Source: Olsenella porci
Lineage (GTDB): Bacteria > Actinomycetota > Coriobacteriia > Coriobacteriales > Atopobiaceae
Direction of reading: 5' to 3'
Assembly (NCBI RefSeq): GCF_009695875.1
Contig: NZ_VUNC01000001.1
Span: 496,001 to 560,000 of the forward strand
Length of the DNA stretch: 64,000 bases
In this document: piece after piece, positions 1 through 10,894 of the stretch
Layout of the letters: each line of letters starts with the position of its first letter
Position numbering within the stretch: the first letter of the stretch is position 1
Notes under the pieces: generated by a model
What the model was told of the DNA's origin: nothing
Databases searched by the model: none
Seen by the model: the letters and a program-made list of their open reading frames with translations, nothing else
Program-made: the position numbers and the translations under genes

Positions 1-2402
<2,402 letters not shown>

Positions 2403-2662
2403 GGTCAATTCGGGTTTCTGCATCGGATGCGCAAGGTTCGCTTTGGGCTTGGTCCCAATGGGCTAAGCCCTCTGCCGTATGAGGCCTCATCGGGACGGAG
2501 TAAGGGCAGCCACGGTCCGGCGGGTCAGGGGCGATGCCGTGGCGGACGCATGGACATGGGGCAAGTTCGAGAAATGTAAATTCAGCTCCCTAAAAATGCA
2601 TATTGAGATATATCGTCAGGAAATCATGAACGTTACGGAAAGGTTGTGAAGCATGAGCTAAA

Positions 2663-2699
2663 TTGTTGATATTATAAACAATAATCGAATCATCAACAA
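2663..2699. promoter_or_regulatory. Inverted repeat, possible operator
   Basis: TTGTTGAT (2663-2670) and ATCAACAA (2692-2699) are exact inverted copies. Between them lies a second small dyad, ATTAT-aaaca-ATAAT (2671-2685). The TATTAT within it could be a -10 element, 20 bp from a TTGTGA at 2644-2649; long spacers of that kind are typical of MerR-activated promoters, and a MerR gene lies in this operon. Function is inferred only from position and symmetry. Confidence 0.35.
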
Positions 2700-2829
2700 A
2701 CGTGAGACATAGTCAGATGCCATCAGAGTAGATAAAGCACTCTTTGTACCAGCTTAATCTAGGTGCTACTTGGACGAGAGGGAAAGAGAATTCCCCAAAC
2801 ATGCTTTGCAAGATGACGTTGCAGTACTT

Positions 2830-2859
2830 TTGCGTGACAATTGTGGCTTAACTTATAGT
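2830..2859 (+). promoter_or_regulatory. Candidate sigma-70 type promoter for the microcompartment operon
   Basis: TTGCGT (2830-2835), an 18-bp spacer and TATAGT (2854-2859). It would give a transcript with a leader of about 240 nt before the first gene at 3108. The AT-rich background makes chance matches likely. Confidence 0.3.
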
Positions 2860-3033
2860 AATTATTCCAATACAATCTCATATCCAATAATTAGCAAATA
2901 TTTTCCAAACGCAGAATTTCACGACACAACCATCACAACGAGAAAACCGTGAGCGGTAGAAAAATTTCCGCAGAGGGAATTCCTATGCCGTCAGACCAGT
3001 TAAACGCGCCATTCGCCTTGGAAGACACTCGAC

Positions 3034-3048
3034 CTTCCGCAACGGAAG
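3034..3048 (+). promoter_or_regulatory. Small hairpin in the operon leader
   Basis: CTTCCG-caa-CGGAAG, a perfect 6-bp stem with a 3-nt loop, 60 nt before the first start codon and followed by an AT-rich stretch. It could be an attenuator or an mRNA-stabilising element. Nothing more can be said from sequence. Confidence 0.25.
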
Positions 3049-3107
3049 ATTCGCATTATTTCCGGAGCATGAAAACCTAGGCACCGGTTCAAAGGGAAGG
3101 TGATGGC

Positions 3108-4202
3108 ATGGCAGAGGCGTCCGCAGCTTCTTCCGCTCGCAGCATTGCCGAGCAGAAGAAAAAGGAGCTTGATGCGAGCTTCTTCAAGAAGGGAATCCTC
3201 GTCGCATTGTTCTCCAGCCTCATGTACGGCTTTTACACGGCGTTCATCACCGCCGGTGAGAGCTCGCAGCTGTGGCTCAGCTGGGTTAGCGCGGTAAGCC
3301 CCACGGCGTTCCTCGCCGTGTTCATCCTGCCCACCGTGGCGAGTGCCATCAATGACACCTGCAGCGCGCTGTGGGCGCTTGGCATCACCGCCAAGGAGGG
3401 CAAGCTTGCCGACTTCGGCCGCACCATCAACACCAAGCCCGGTCGCATCCTCATCATGAGCGCCCTTGTTGGTGGCCCCATCGCCACCGTCGCGTACATC
3501 ATCGCCCTCTCTCAGGCGGGCACCATCGTGGTTCCAATCGCGGCGCTCAACCCTGCGATCGGCTCCATCCTCTCCCGCATCCTCTATAAGCAGGAGCTTG
3601 GTCCTCGCAAGATCGCCGGCATCGCCATCTGCGTCTTCGCTGGTCTCATGATTGGCTCCGCAAGCCTTACCGGCGACTCCTCCTCCAATATGGTCCTCGG
3701 CCTCGCGCTCGCGTTCGTGGCTGCCCTTGGTTGGGGCGCCGAGGGCTGCATCGCCGGTTATGCATCCTGCATGATCGACACCCAGATCGGCATCACCATC
3801 CGTCAGTGCGTCTCCGGTGTCGTCGAGCTGCTGGTGCTCCTCCCGATCTTCTCCATCGTCGGTGGCGTGTCCATGGGCCAGACCTTTGGCTACGTTGGTG
3901 CCGCGATTACCGACCTGCCCACCATCATCTGCTTCATCGTCGCGGGCTTCTCCGCCTATAAGTCCTTCGCAAGCTGGTATCGCGGCAACTCCATGTGCGG
4001 CACCGCCCTCGGCATGGCCTGCAATGGCACCTACACCTTCGTTGCCCCGCTGGTCACCTGGATCGTCGTCGGCCTGATCATGGGCGTCGACGGCTACGCC
4101 CTGGCCCCCATCGCCTGGGTCGCCGCCGTCGTGATGATCCTCGGCATCCTCGTGATTGCCGTTGACCCCAAGGAGCTCTTCGGAAAGAAGGAGGAGGCCT
4201 AA
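3108..4202 (+). CDS. DMT-superfamily membrane transporter heading the choline microcompartment operon
   Basis: A 364-residue integral membrane protein with a charged cytoplasmic N-terminus (about residues 1-30), then about ten hydrophobic helices, as in drug/metabolite (EamA-like) transporters. Start ATG 3108 has AAGGGAAGG (3091-3099) as ribosome site; a second ATG five bases upstream is in another frame. As first gene of the operon, and with its stop overlapping the next start (TAATG), it is probably the uptake system for choline or an exporter of trimethylamine. Many proteobacterial cut clusters carry a small EmrE-type transporter in this role; here the protein is the full ten-helix type. 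Substrate is inferred from context only. Confidence 0.75.
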   Translation: MAEASAASSARSIAEQKKKELDASFFKKGILVALFSSLMYGFYTAFITAGESSQLWLSWVSAVSPTAFLAVFILPTVASAINDTCSALWALGITAKEGKLADFGRTINTKPGRILIMSALVGGPIATVAYIIALSQAGTIVVPIAALNPAIGSILSRILYKQELGPRKIAGIAICVFAGLMIGSASLTGDSSSNMVLGLALAFVAALGWGAEGCIAGYASCMIDTQIGITIRQCVSGVVELLVLLPIFSIVGGVSMGQTFGYVGAAITDLPTIICFIVAGFSAYKSFASWYRGNSMCGTALGMACNGTYTFVAPLVTWIVVGLIMGVDGYALAPIAWVAAVVMILGILVIAVDPKELFGKKEEA

Positions 4203-4465
4203 TGCGCCCGCTCAACTACGCGATGCTCAAGTACTTCACCACGGTGGACGAGGCCAGCGTGGACGACGTCATGGACGCCCTTAAGGGCGACTACTCCGAC
4301 TTCACAGCCTTCAAGCGCGACAAGATGCAGGAGGCGCTCATGACCGCCGAGAAGAACGGTCTTATCGGCGAGTCGCGCGTGGACCTGGACAAGAACGGGG
4401 ACCTGCGCGTGTTCTACAGCGCAACCCCCGAGCAGCGCGACACGATCAATTCCTACATCAAGTAG
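4202..4465 (+). CDS. Small conserved protein of the choline microcompartment operon
   Basis: 87 residues, mostly helical by composition, with alternating acidic and basic stretches and no signal peptide or membrane segment. The layout (helices followed by a short beta-hairpin-like end, DLDKNGDLRVFY) is reminiscent of a small winged-helix fold, but I do not recognise a family with certainty. Its start overlaps the transporter stop (TAATG) and the first shell gene follows 12 bp later, so it is translated as part of the operon. Role unknown; it could be an assembly or regulatory factor. Confidence 0.7.
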   Translation: MRPLNYAMLKYFTTVDEASVDDVMDALKGDYSDFTAFKRDKMQEALMTAEKNGLIGESRVDLDKNGDLRVFYSATPEQRDTINSYIK

Positions 4466-4477
4466 AGGGGGTATGCC

Positions 4478-4777
4478 ATGCGCTACAAGGGTGAGGAGGC
4501 CATCGGCCTCATCGAGACCATCGGAATGGTCCCCGCGCTCTATGCGGCCGATGCGATGCTCAAGGCTGGCGACACCGAGCTGATCAGCTACGAGAACATC
4601 GGCTCCACGCTGGTCACGATCATCGTCAAGGGTGACGTCGCGGCCTGCGAGGCGGCTGTGAAGGCAGGCATGGAGGCCGCATCCAGCATTGGGAAGCTCA
4701 CGGCCCACAACGTCATGAAGCGTCCCGTGCCGCCCATCGGCGATGTCGTATCCGTCCACGACGTCGACTACAACTAG
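4478..4777 (+). CDS. BMC-H microcompartment shell protein
   Basis: 99 residues with a single BMC fold (EEAIGLIETIGMVPALYAAD near the N-terminus), expected to form flat hexamers that tile the shell facets. The pore-loop segment reads NIGST (in SYENIGSTLVTI), different from the KIGSG loop of PduA and from the VGGG loops of the three BMC-H proteins further down. A C-terminal tail (about 15 residues, PPIGDVVSVHDVDYN) follows the fold. Preceded by a good ribosome site (GAGGGGG). It pairs with the adjacent BMC-H gene, 12 bp downstream. Confidence 0.93.
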   Translation: MRYKGEEAIGLIETIGMVPALYAADAMLKAGDTELISYENIGSTLVTIIVKGDVAACEAAVKAGMEAASSIGKLTAHNVMKRPVPPIGDVVSVHDVDYN

Positions 4778-4789
4778 GGAGGAGGAGCA

Positions 4790-5101
4790 ATGGCAAGCGA
4801 GGGCATGAACGCTCTGGGAGCCATCGAGACCTTTGGTCTCGTCTGGGTGCTTGAGGCCGGCGACGCCATGTGCAAGGCGGGCGACGTCGAGCTTATCGGC
4901 TACGAGAACACCGCCTCCGGCTACATCTCGATTCTGGTCCAGGGTGACGTCGCCGCATGCAAGGCTGCCGTCGAGGCGGGCGTCAAGGCTGTAGAGGCGC
5001 TGGGTGCCGAGGTCTACAGCTCCGTCGTGATCCCCAGGCCGCATCCCAGCCTCAAGAAGATCACCGATAAGTACACCGTCGAGAAGCTCCTTCCCTACTA
5101 A
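4790..5101 (+). CDS. BMC-H microcompartment shell protein with unusual pore loop
   Basis: 103-residue single-domain BMC protein (LGAIETFGLVWVLEAGDAMC) that should assemble as shell hexamers. The pore-loop position reads NTASG (GYENTASGYISI), with bulkier and more polar residues than the glycine-rich loops of the later BMC-H genes, so its pore probably has different selectivity. Ribosome site GGAGGAG lies just before ATG 4790. It follows the first BMC-H by 12 bp and precedes the degenerate aldehyde dehydrogenase by 11 bp. Confidence 0.93.
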   Translation: MASEGMNALGAIETFGLVWVLEAGDAMCKAGDVELIGYENTASGYISILVQGDVAACKAAVEAGVKAVEALGAEVYSSVVIPRPHPSLKKITDKYTVEKLLPY

Positions 5102-5112
5102 GGGGGTGTCCC

Positions 5113-6648
5113 ATGTCTCTCATCGATAACGACCTTCTCTCCATACAGGAGGCGCGCATCCTCCTGGAGCACGCGGCGGATTCCGCCGAGGTCCTCGAGG
5201 GGCTGCCGGGGACGCTTGTCGACGATTTCCTGACCCATCTCCGCGAGGGTCTCCTTCCCAAGGCGCAGGAGTACGCCGAGGAGGCGTTCGCGGAGAGCGA
5301 CTACTGCTCACCCGAGGACGAGGCCGGGCTCACCAAATGGGTCGTGACGGACCTCCTTGACGACGTCTGCTCCCAGACGCCCGTCCAGCGGATCGTGCCC
5401 TCGCGCAACGGGTCCGCCGAGGTATGCCTCTCCAAGGGCGTCGTGGTCTCGCTCCTTCCCGATTGGCTCGCGGTCCCGACCATGCTGAGCCAGCTCTTCA
5501 TGGCCGTTCGCTCCAAGAGCCCCATCGTCTTCTCTGCAACGGCCCGCATCCATGGCACGTGCGAGAAGGTCATGGGCGATGTGCTGCAGATCGCCGAGTT
5601 CTGCCACTATCCCACAGAGGCGATTGGCTTTCTCAGCATCTTCTGCCCGGAGGGGGAGGAGTGGGTCTGCTCCCAGCCCTGCGTGCGCGTGGTCATCGAC
5701 TCGCGCGAGGATGCAAGCGTGCGCTCCTTCGACGCGGTGGGTAGGGACGTGTACTACGCGACGCTGGGGAACAACCCGGTATTCGTGGAGTCTACGGCAG
5801 ACCTCGCCCTCTGCGCCGACGAGGTCGTGCTGGGGAAGTCCTACTGCTACGGCATGCTTCCCGGTGCCGAGCAGAGCGTGGTGGTCGAGAGGGCCGTGGA
5901 TGCCAGCTTCCAGACGGAGCTCCGTCGGCGTGGGTGTCACTTCCTCTCCGACGAGGAGGCCGACCGCCTGGTCCGCACGCTCTTCATGGACGACGGTCGC
6001 CCGTACCGTGAGCTCATCGGTAAGAGCGCCTTCGACCTGGCGCGTCGCGCCGACATCGTGGTACCCGAGACCACCAAGGTGCTTGTGGTGGAGAAGCCCT
6101 ACGTCAGCGACCGCAGCTTCTTCTCCAAGGCAAAGTACGGCCCGGTCCTCTCGTACTACGTGGAGGACAGCTGGCGCACCGCCTGTGAGAAGTGCATCGA
6201 GCTGATCCTGAACAGTGGGCACGGCAACGCGCTCGCGATCTTCTCCAAGGACCCCGAGGTCGTGAGGCAGTTCATCCTCAAGAAGCCCGTGGGAAGGGTG
6301 CTCGTCAACGTGAGTACCGGCCTGGGTTGCATCGGATGTCACAGCGACCTGCCCAAGACGCTCACCGTCACCGGGTGGGATTGCGCCACCACCTCCGAGC
6401 TCGGCGTCACCTATGGCGACTTCGTGCGTAGGCGCCAGGTTGGCATTGGCGGCAGCGCCTCCGCCAAGGATCTCCTGGAGCGTGCGAGCTCGTGCGACCA
6501 TACCCCGGTCGCGATCAAGGTTCACCTTCCCGAACCCAAGACGGTCCGGGAGGGCCGGGGCGAGGGATCCGACAGCGTTGGCAAGGAGCCGGGGGATTGG
6601 TTCTCCGGTGTGGTTGAGGCAATGAAGAACGATTCTGAAGAGGAGTGA
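5113..6648 (+). CDS. Degenerate acylating aldehyde dehydrogenase homologue lacking catalytic residues
   Basis: 511 residues, alignable over most of its length with the intact aldehyde dehydrogenase at 14293 in the same operon (both begin with L.SIQ.AR.L). Two essential positions are lost. Where the active enzyme has KTFDNGTIC (nucleophilic Cys) this one has KSYCYGMLP, with Pro250 in place of Cys. Where the active one has PSTNPTS (oxyanion Asn) this one has PDWLAVP, with Leu119. The N-terminal 60 residues and the charged C-terminal tail ([13 protein letters not shown]) are also distinct. It is probably not an enzyme but a structural, regulatory or encapsulation partner of the real dehydrogenase. 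The stop lies 2 bp before the cutC start. Confidence 0.85.
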   Translation: MSLIDNDLLSIQEARILLEHAADSAEVLEGLPGTLVDDFLTHLREGLLPKAQEYAEEAFAESDYCSPEDEAGLTKWVVTDLLDDVCSQTPVQRIVPSRNGSAEVCLSKGVVVSLLPDWLAVPTMLSQLFMAVRSKSPIVFSATARIHGTCEKVMGDVLQIAEFCHYPTEAIGFLSIFCPEGEEWVCSQPCVRVVIDSREDASVRSFDAVGRDVYYATLGNNPVFVESTADLALCADEVVLGKSYCYGMLPGAEQSVVVERAVDASFQTELRRRGCHFLSDEEADRLVRTLFMDDGRPYRELIGKSAFDLARRADIVVPETTKVLVVEKPYVSDRSFFSKAKYGPVLSYYVEDSWRTACEKCIELILNSGHGNALAIFSKDPEVVRQFILKKPVGRVLVNVSTGLGCIGCHSDLPKTLTVTGWDCATTSELGVTYGDFVRRRQVGIGGSASAKDLLERASSCDHTPVAIKVHLPEPKTVREGRGEGSDSVGKEPGDWFSGVVEAMKNDSEEE

Positions 6649-6650
6649 GA

Positions 6651-9194
6651 ATGGACATTAAGGAGTTCGCAAAGGAGCTGTCCGAGGCTACCAAGGACAT
6701 GTCCGACGAGCAGCGTGCCACCGTCCGCAAGATGTTCGAGAAGGTGGCGGACCAGCTCGACGCCCCCGCCCCCAGCGCACACGCGGCCGTGAGCGTTGAC
6801 ACCCCCTACGACGTGCCCGACGGCCCCACCGACCGCCAGGTTCGCCTGAAGGACAACTTCCTCAAGCAGGTCCCGAGCATCACCATGTACCGCGCCCGTG
6901 CGGTCACCGAGATCATGAAGGCCAACCCCGGCATGCCCAAGATCGAGCTGCGCGCCAAGGCCTTCCGCCACTGCTGCGAGACCGCGCCCCTCGTCATCCA
7001 GGACGACGAGCTGGTCGTGGGCGCCCCCTGCGGCGCACCTCGCGCCGGCGCCTTCTCGCCCGACCTCGCCTGGCGCTGGCTGCGCGACGAGCTCGACACC
7101 ATCGGCGATCGTCCCCAGGACCCCTTCTACATCTCGGAGGAGGACAAGCAGTACTGCCGCGACGTCCTGTTCCCGTTCTGGGAGGGCAAGTCTCAGGACG
7201 AGATCTGCGAGGACCAGTATCGCGAGGCGGGCGTCTGGGAGCTCTCCGGCGAGTCCTTCGTCTCCGACTGCTCCTATCACGCAATGAGCGGTGGCGGCGA
7301 CTCCAACCCCGGCTACGACGTGATCCTCATGCACAAGGGCATGCTCGACATCCAGCAGGAGGCCAAGGATCACCTGGCAGAGCTTGACTACGCCAACCCC
7401 GACGACCTGGACAAGATCTACTTCTACAAGAGCGTCATCGACACCACCGAGGGTGTCATGATTTACTCCAAGCGCATGAGCGACCACGCCAGGGAGCTCG
7501 CCGCCAAGTGCGCTGACCCCAAGCGCAAGGCCGAGCTGGAGCAGATCGCCGACATCCTGGCCTACGTCCCGGCACACAAGCCCCGCACATTCTGGGAGGC
7601 CGTGCAGTCCGTCTTCACCATCGAGAGCCTGCTCCCGGTGGAGGAGAACCAGACCGGCATGTCGCTGGGCCGTGTGGACCAGTACATGTACCCGTTCTAC
7701 AAGGCTGACATCGAGGCTGGCCGCATCACCCCGTACCAGGCCTTCGACATCGCGGGCTGCATGCTCATCAAGATGAGCGAGATGATGTGGGTCACCTCCC
7801 GTGGCCAGTCCGAGTTCTTCGCCGGTTATCAGCCCTTCGTCAACATGACGCTGGGTGGCGTCACCCGTCAGGGCCACGACGCGACCAACGAGCTCACCTA
7901 CTTGCTCATGGACGCCGTCCGCCACGTCAAGGTGTACCAGCCCTCCATCGCCTGCCGCATCAACAACAAGTCCCCCGAGAAGTACATGCGCAAGATCGTC
8001 GACATCGTGCGCTCGGGCATGGGCTTCCCTGCGTGCCACTTTGACGACACGCACATCAAGATGATGCTCGCCAAGGGCGTGAGCGTCGAGGATGCCCGCG
8101 ACTACTGCATGATGGGCTGCGTCGAGCCCCAGAAGTCTGGTCGCCTGTATCAGTGGACCTCCACCTCATACACCCAGTGGCCCATCTGCATCGAGCTCAC
8201 CCTCAACCACGGCATCCCCCTGTGGTACGGCAAGCAGGTCACGCCTGACTACGGTGACCCTGCGCAGTACAAGACCTACGAGGAGTTTGACGCCGCGGTC
8301 AAGAAGACCATCTACTACGTGACCAAGTGGACTGATGTCGCAACCGTGATCTCGCAGCGCGTTGCCCGCGACGTCGCCCCCAAGCCTCTCATGTCCATCA
8401 TGTACGAGGGGTGCATGGAGCACGGCAAGGACGTCTCGGCCGGTGGCGCTATGTACAACTACGGCCCCGGCGTCGTGTGGACGGGCCTTGCGACCTACGC
8501 CGACTCCATGGCCGCCATCAAGAAGCTCGTCTTCGACGAGCACAAGTACACCCTCACCCAGCTTGCCGAGGGTCTCAAGGCCGACTTCGAGGGCTACGAG
8601 CAGATGCAGCAGGACTGCCTCAACGCCCCCAAGTATGGCAACGACGATGACTACGCCGACAGCATCGCGGCAGACATCATCGACTACACCGAGCACATCC
8701 ACCTGGACTTCAAGACGCTGTACTCGCACATGTCCACCGGTACGCTCTCCATCTCCAACAACACGCCCTTCGGCGAGATGACGGGCGCCACGGCGAACGG
8801 CCGCAAGGCCTGGACGCCGCTGTCCGACGGCATCAGCCCCACCCAGGGCGCCGACCACAGGGGACCCACTGCCATCATCAAGTCCGTCTCCAAGCTGTCG
8901 AACGATTCCATGAACATCGGCATGGTTCATAACTTCAAGCTCATGAGCGGCCTGCTCGACACCCCCGAGGGCGAGAACGGCCTCATCACGCTGCTGCGCA
9001 CCGCCTCGATGTTCGGCAATGGCGAGATGCAGTTCAACTACCTGGACAACAAGACGCTCATCGATGCCCAGAAGCACCCCGAGAAGCACCGCGACCTGGT
9101 CGTGCGCGTCGCCGGCTACTCCGCGTTCTTCAACGAGCTCTGCAAGGACGTCCAGGACGAGATCATCAGCCGCACCATGCTCACCAAGTTCTAA
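6651..9194 (+). CDS. cutC: Choline trimethylamine-lyase, glycyl radical enzyme
   Basis: 847 residues; cleaves choline to trimethylamine and acetaldehyde inside the microcompartment. Key residues, numbered from ATG 6651: thiyl Cys490 and general base Glu492 in GCVEPQKSG, and glycyl-radical Gly822 in RVAGYSAF. The choline-pocket residues of D. alaskensis CutC (Tyr208, Asp216, Phe395, Thr502, Tyr506) are all conserved here at +1: Tyr209, Asp217 ([10 protein letters not shown]), Phe396, Thr503 and Tyr507 ([11 protein letters not shown]). This separates it from propanediol, glycerol and isethionate lyases. The N-terminal 50 residues before the catalytic barrel are helical and Ala/Pro-rich, probably for encapsulation. 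ATG 6651 is chosen over an in-frame GTG at 6645, which overlaps the ribosome site GAAGAGGAG. Confidence 0.96.
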   Translation: MDIKEFAKELSEATKDMSDEQRATVRKMFEKVADQLDAPAPSAHAAVSVDTPYDVPDGPTDRQVRLKDNFLKQVPSITMYRARAVTEIMKANPGMPKIELRAKAFRHCCETAPLVIQDDELVVGAPCGAPRAGAFSPDLAWRWLRDELDTIGDRPQDPFYISEEDKQYCRDVLFPFWEGKSQDEICEDQYREAGVWELSGESFVSDCSYHAMSGGGDSNPGYDVILMHKGMLDIQQEAKDHLAELDYANPDDLDKIYFYKSVIDTTEGVMIYSKRMSDHARELAAKCADPKRKAELEQIADILAYVPAHKPRTFWEAVQSVFTIESLLPVEENQTGMSLGRVDQYMYPFYKADIEAGRITPYQAFDIAGCMLIKMSEMMWVTSRGQSEFFAGYQPFVNMTLGGVTRQGHDATNELTYLLMDAVRHVKVYQPSIACRINNKSPEKYMRKIVDIVRSGMGFPACHFDDTHIKMMLAKGVSVEDARDYCMMGCVEPQKSGRLYQWTSTSYTQWPICIELTLNHGIPLWYGKQVTPDYGDPAQYKTYEEFDAAVKKTIYYVTKWTDVATVISQRVARDVAPKPLMSIMYEGCMEHGKDVSAGGAMYNYGPGVVWTGLATYADSMAAIKKLVFDEHKYTLTQLAEGLKADFEGYEQMQQDCLNAPKYGNDDDYADSIAADIIDYTEHIHLDFKTLYSHMSTGTLSISNNTPFGEMTGATANGRKAWTPLSDGISPTQGADHRGPTAIIKSVSKLSNDSMNIGMVHNFKLMSGLLDTPEGENGLITLLRTASMFGNGEMQFNYLDNKTLIDAQKHPEKHRDLVVRVAGYSAFFNELCKDVQDEIISRTMLTKF

Positions 9195-9263
9195 TTCGCA
9201 CAGGGGTTCGAAGGTCAAAGAGGAGCCGCACGCCGCGGTACGTCGTCGAAGGGAGAGGTTGCA

Positions 9264-10208
9264 ATGAGCCATGAGCAGGGAAGCGTGGAGCGCAAGGCAC
9301 GCATCTTCAACCTTCAGAAGTACAACATGTACGACGGGCCCGGCGTGCGCTCCATGGCCTTCCTCAAGGGTTGTCCGCTCCGTTGCAAGTGGTGCTCGAA
9401 CCCAGAGAGCCAGCTGCGTGGCCACGAGGTCATGTTCAAGAGTGCCAATTGCGTAAACTGCGGGGCGTGCGTCGCCGTTTGCCCGGTGGGCGTGCACAAG
9501 ATGGTCGATGGCGAGCACGTGGTCGACCACAACGTGCAGTGCATAGGTTGCCGCCAGTGCGAGCAGGCATGCATGTATAGCGCCCTTCAGGTGATGGGTG
9601 AGGACCGCCCCATAGACGAGATCATCGAGTTCTTCGATGAGGACCAGGACTTCTATCGCATGTCCGGGGGCGGCATCACGCTCTCTGGCGGCGAGGTCCT
9701 GGCCCAACCCGAGGCGACCCTGTCGATCCTCATGGCATCGAAGGCGCGTGGGTACCATACCGCGATCGAAACCTGCGGGTACGCGCCCACCGAGACGATC
9801 ATGAAGGTTGCCCAGTACGTGGACCTCTTCCTGTTTGACATCAAGCAGATGGACCCCGTCAAGCACAAGTACTGGACGGGCGTCAACAACGAGCAGATCC
9901 TCTCCAACGTGAAGAACCTGCTCGAGAACGGCTACAACGTGAGGGTCCGTATGCCCCTGCTCAAGGGGGTCAACGACTCGAAGGAGGAAATCGACGCCGT
10001 CATCGAGTACTTCAAGCCCTACCGCTACCAGAAGAACTTCGATGGCGTGGACCTTCTCCCATACCACAAGCTGGGCGTCGGCAAATATGCGTCGCTCGGC
10101 AGGGACTACGAGATCAAGGACGACCCGTCGCTCTCCGAGGATGACCTCAACCGTGTCGAGGGGTGGATCAAGGACGCGGACTTCAAGGTCAACCTCGTCA
10201 GGCACTAG
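9264..10208 (+). CDS. cutD: Choline TMA-lyase activating enzyme, radical SAM
   Basis: 314 residues. Generates the Gly822 radical of CutC by reductive cleavage of S-adenosylmethionine, releasing methionine and 5'-deoxyadenosine. The radical-SAM cluster motif CPLRCKWC lies near residue 38. Two ferredoxin-type 4Fe-4S motifs follow (NCVNCGACVAVCPVG and QCIGCRQCEQAC), as usual for glycyl-radical activases, then the SAM-binding GGE-like segment SGGEVL. It follows cutC by 69 bp and is preceded by GGGAGAGG. The 5'-deoxyadenosine it releases may feed the aldolase/MtnA/phosphorylase operon at 50655-53222. Confidence 0.95.
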   Translation: MSHEQGSVERKARIFNLQKYNMYDGPGVRSMAFLKGCPLRCKWCSNPESQLRGHEVMFKSANCVNCGACVAVCPVGVHKMVDGEHVVDHNVQCIGCRQCEQACMYSALQVMGEDRPIDEIIEFFDEDQDFYRMSGGGITLSGGEVLAQPEATLSILMASKARGYHTAIETCGYAPTETIMKVAQYVDLFLFDIKQMDPVKHKYWTGVNNEQILSNVKNLLENGYNVRVRMPLLKGVNDSKEEIDAVIEYFKPYRYQKNFDGVDLLPYHKLGVGKYASLGRDYEIKDDPSLSEDDLNRVEGWIKDADFKVNLVRH

Positions 10209-10267
10209 ACGGGAAGCCAGAGACGCCCCGGTAGCACGGGGCAAGGGAAATCAGAGGGGAGGAAGGC

Positions 10268-10891
10268 ATGCACTACGTAACCGAGGACGAGCTTCGCGAG
10301 GCCTATGCCAAGGCGCCGTTTGGGACCTATGAGCTCCCCGAAAATGCGCGCCTCACGCCGAGCGCCCGCCAGTTCCTGATCGACTTCAGGGTCGACTTCG
10401 ACTCAGGCGAGGGCGAGCAGGCACCCAGGGCACACGGCCAGGCGGCGGCGAAGGGCGTTCGCGGCGAGGGCCCCTGCGATCTGGGGGCGCTCGTGCACGA
10501 CGCCAACCTCCTGGGCGCAAGGCTCCGCCTCCTGGCACGCAGGTCGCTCGGCATCGACAATGCCGTGGCCCGCAGGGCAGAGGCGCTCGGCCGCAGGTGG
10601 CAGGAGGCGCGTACCCCGGCGGACCTGGTCGCCGACCAGCCCAAGGGTGACGTCGTCGCAGAGCCGCCCGGTCCGCCGCCAGCACCGGCCTTCGATGCCG
10701 CCGTGCACCCCGTCTTCTTCGAGATGGCCTACGTGCACGCGCAGCTAGGCCGGTATGCCCGGGCATGGGACAACGCCCGTGGCACGGCGGGGCCAGAGGA
10801 AGCCCGGACGATAGGCACCTGGGTGTCGCAGGCGGCACTCATGTGCAAGGAGTTGGAAGAGGCAGTTTCTAGAGCAGAGGGGGAGGTGTAG
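10268..10891 (+). CDS. EutT-like accessory protein of the microcompartment operon
   Basis: 207 residues. The first 45 (YVTEDELREAYAKAPF, then ARLTPSARQFL) match the N-terminal segment of the EutT/EutQ families, where ITE...LTPSAR is typical. The middle is Ala/Gly/Pro-rich; the C-terminal part is helical (VHPVFFEMAYVHAQLGRYAR). EutT is an ATP:cob(I)alamin adenosyltransferase, but this glycyl-radical pathway needs no cobalamin and I see no convincing Cys/His metal cluster, so an enzymatic role is doubtful. A scaffold or targeting role is more likely. It lies between cutD and the EutJ-like gene (3-bp gap). Confidence 0.6.
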   Translation: MHYVTEDELREAYAKAPFGTYELPENARLTPSARQFLIDFRVDFDSGEGEQAPRAHGQAAAKGVRGEGPCDLGALVHDANLLGARLRLLARRSLGIDNAVARRAEALGRRWQEARTPADLVADQPKGDVVAEPPGPPPAPAFDAAVHPVFFEMAYVHAQLGRYARAWDNARGTAGPEEARTIGTWVSQAALMCKELEEAVSRAEGEV

Positions 10892-10894
10892 GCG

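Larger units (their letters stand above)
2403..3107. other. AT-rich intergenic region upstream of the microcompartment operon
   Basis: About 700 bp without a convincing gene. After a GC-rich first 150 bp (weak hairpin 2445-2470, palindrome ATGAGGCCTCAT at 2479-2490) base composition falls sharply from about 2570 to 3080, unlike the rest of the window. This part holds an 8-bp inverted repeat (2663-2670/2692-2699), a candidate promoter (2830-2859) and a small hairpin (3034-3048). A TTG-started 60-codon frame at 2770-2952 has no good ribosome site or recognisable product and is not called. The region probably carries the promoter, operator and leader of the operon starting at 3108. Confidence 0.6.

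Noticed and set aside
2770-2952. 60-codon TTG-started frame in the AT-rich spacer
   Set aside because: No Shine-Dalgarno, codon use unlike the genome, and it overlaps likely promoter sequence.
6651-9194. CutC considered as 1,2-propanediol, glycerol or isethionate lyase or pyruvate formate-lyase
   Set aside because: All choline-pocket residues (Tyr209, Asp217, Phe396, Thr503, Tyr507) match choline lyase with a constant +1 offset; PFL has adjacent Cys-Cys at the active site.
10268-10891. EutT-like protein considered as a working cobalamin adenosyltransferase
   Set aside because: Only the N-terminal segment matches; no convincing metal/ATP site is seen and the pathway needs no B12.
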